Positions 63,558 through 64,000 of a DNA stretch of 64,000 nucleotides are shown here, one piece after another. The notes under the pieces were generated by a model. The model saw only the letters and a list, made by a program, of their open reading frames with translations, did not search any database and was not told where the DNA came from. The stretch spans positions 62,001 to 126,000 of the forward strand of contig NZ_JAIETD010000013.1 of assembly GCF_019745455.1 (NCBI RefSeq), written 5' to 3'. Origin of the DNA: Methylobacterium sp. Lineage in GTDB: Bacteria; Pseudomonadota; Alphaproteobacteria; Rhizobiales; Beijerinckiaceae. The first letter of the stretch is position 1. Each line of letters starts with the position of its first letter. The position numbers and the translations under genes were made by a program.

Positions 63558-64000
63558 ATGGTGCCGCCGATCGTGTTCCATCCCGCCTACGAGGCGGCTC
63601 TGCCCGACGGCCATCGCTTTCCGATGCGCAAATACGGGCGCCTCGCGGAGGTGCTGGTTGCGCGAGGCCTCGCGCCGGATAGATTCATGACGCCCGAGCC
63701 GGCTTCGGCCGCGATCCTCGCCCATGCTCACCATCCTGATTACGTCGAGGCAGTCCTGGCATTGGCAGTTGCGCCCGCCATCGTGCGCGAGATCGGCTTG
63801 CCGGTGGATCACGGCGTCGTCGCCCGCGCCTGCGCCTCGGCCGGAGGAACGCTCGCCGCCGCACGGCTCGCCCTCGCCCATGGTCTCGCCGGCAGCGCGG
63901 CCGGCGGCAGCCATCATGCCCGGCGCGACAGCGGCGCCGGGTTCTGCGTGTTCAACGACGTCGCCATTGCCGCGCTCACCCTGCAGGCGGAGGGTGCGAT
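63558..64000 (+). CDS. Histone-deacetylase-family protein, 3'-truncated by window edge
   Basis: The reading frame from ATG 63558 runs to the window end without a stop. The 147 visible residues show the family N-terminus: IVFHPAYEAALPDGHRFPMRKYGRLAEVL (shown in part), AHAHHPDYVEAVL, and the active-site region GGSHHARRDSGAGFCVFND with the tandem histidines. Bacterial members deacetylate acetyl-lysine proteins, polyamines or small acetyl-amines. The rest, including the metal ligands further on, lies outside. It probably forms an operon with the renalase-like gene. Confidence 0.9.
   Translation, partial: MVPPIVFHPAYEAALPDGHRFPMRKYGRLAEVLVARGLAPDRFMTPEPASAAILAHAHHPDYVEAVLALAVAPAIVREIGLPVDHGVVARACASAGGTLAAARLALAHGLAGSAAGGSHHARRDSGAGFCVFNDVAIAALTLQAEGA

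Overview
The window is high-GC bacterial chromosome with the gene content of a methylotrophic alphaproteobacterium of the order Hyphomicrobiales, most like Methylobacterium/Methylorubrum. The pointers are an NAD-linked molybdenum formate dehydrogenase operon of the Fds/Fdh2 type with fdhD and a delta subunit, the alphaproteobacterial aa3 oxidase cluster followed by thrC and an M16 peptidase, a CpdR response regulator, and a GT21-like lipid glucosyltransferase. The assignment is inference from gene content; no rRNA is present.

Region 1 (1-18.5 kb) is a glycogen/trehalose supercluster: a MalQ-TreY fusion cut by the left edge, a GH13-GlgE fusion, a TreS-maltokinase fusion, GlgB, then GlgA (opposite strand) and GlgP. 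TreS-maltokinase can make maltose 1-phosphate from trehalose, GlgE polymerises it, GlgA offers the ADP-glucose route, GlgB branches, and GlgP, MalQ and TreY remodel or break down glucan. Hairpin terminators close glgB/glgA and glgP.

Region 2 (18.5-26.5 kb, minus strand) holds an FNR-like flavoprotein with a cysteine-free ferredoxin-like N-terminus, a small coiled-coil protein, a membrane GGDEF-EAL protein, an M16 peptidase, threonine synthase and a secreted DUF4864 protein. Region 3 (26.5-33.3 kb, minus strand) is the aa3 cytochrome c oxidase cluster ctaC-ctaD-ctaB-coxF-ctaG-ctaE-DUF983-surf1, divided by two internal hairpin terminators.

Region 4 (33.5-40.7 kb) is a LysR regulator and fdsG-fdsB-fdsA-fdhD-fdsD. 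Region 5 (40.7-49.0 kb) has a Pro/Ala-rich secreted protein and gltB-GST-gltD for glutamate synthesis. Region 6 (49.0-54.1 kb) is envelope related (SGNH hydrolase, lytic transglycosylase, galE, galU) and ends with a candidate small RNA that has three stem-loops and an anti-Shine-Dalgarno segment. Region 7 (54.1-59.6 kb) has N-formylglutamate amidohydrolase, cpdR, the grxC-nitrilase-DUF1178 group, dsbB, a YqaA/DedA membrane protein, and a pspA-yiaA pair with an inverted repeat upstream. Region 8 (59.7-64 kb) has tRNA-Leu(CAA), a frameshifted ethanolamine-type permease, a ceramide-glucosyltransferase-like enzyme, a renalase-like flavoprotein, and a histone-deacetylase-like gene cut by the right edge.

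No insertion sequence, prophage, CRISPR array or rRNA was seen. The best targets for follow-up are the candidate sRNA near 54.0 kb, the uncharacterised GH13 module fused to GlgE, the single-base frameshift in the permease, and the inverted repeats upstream of pspA, fdsG and gltB.
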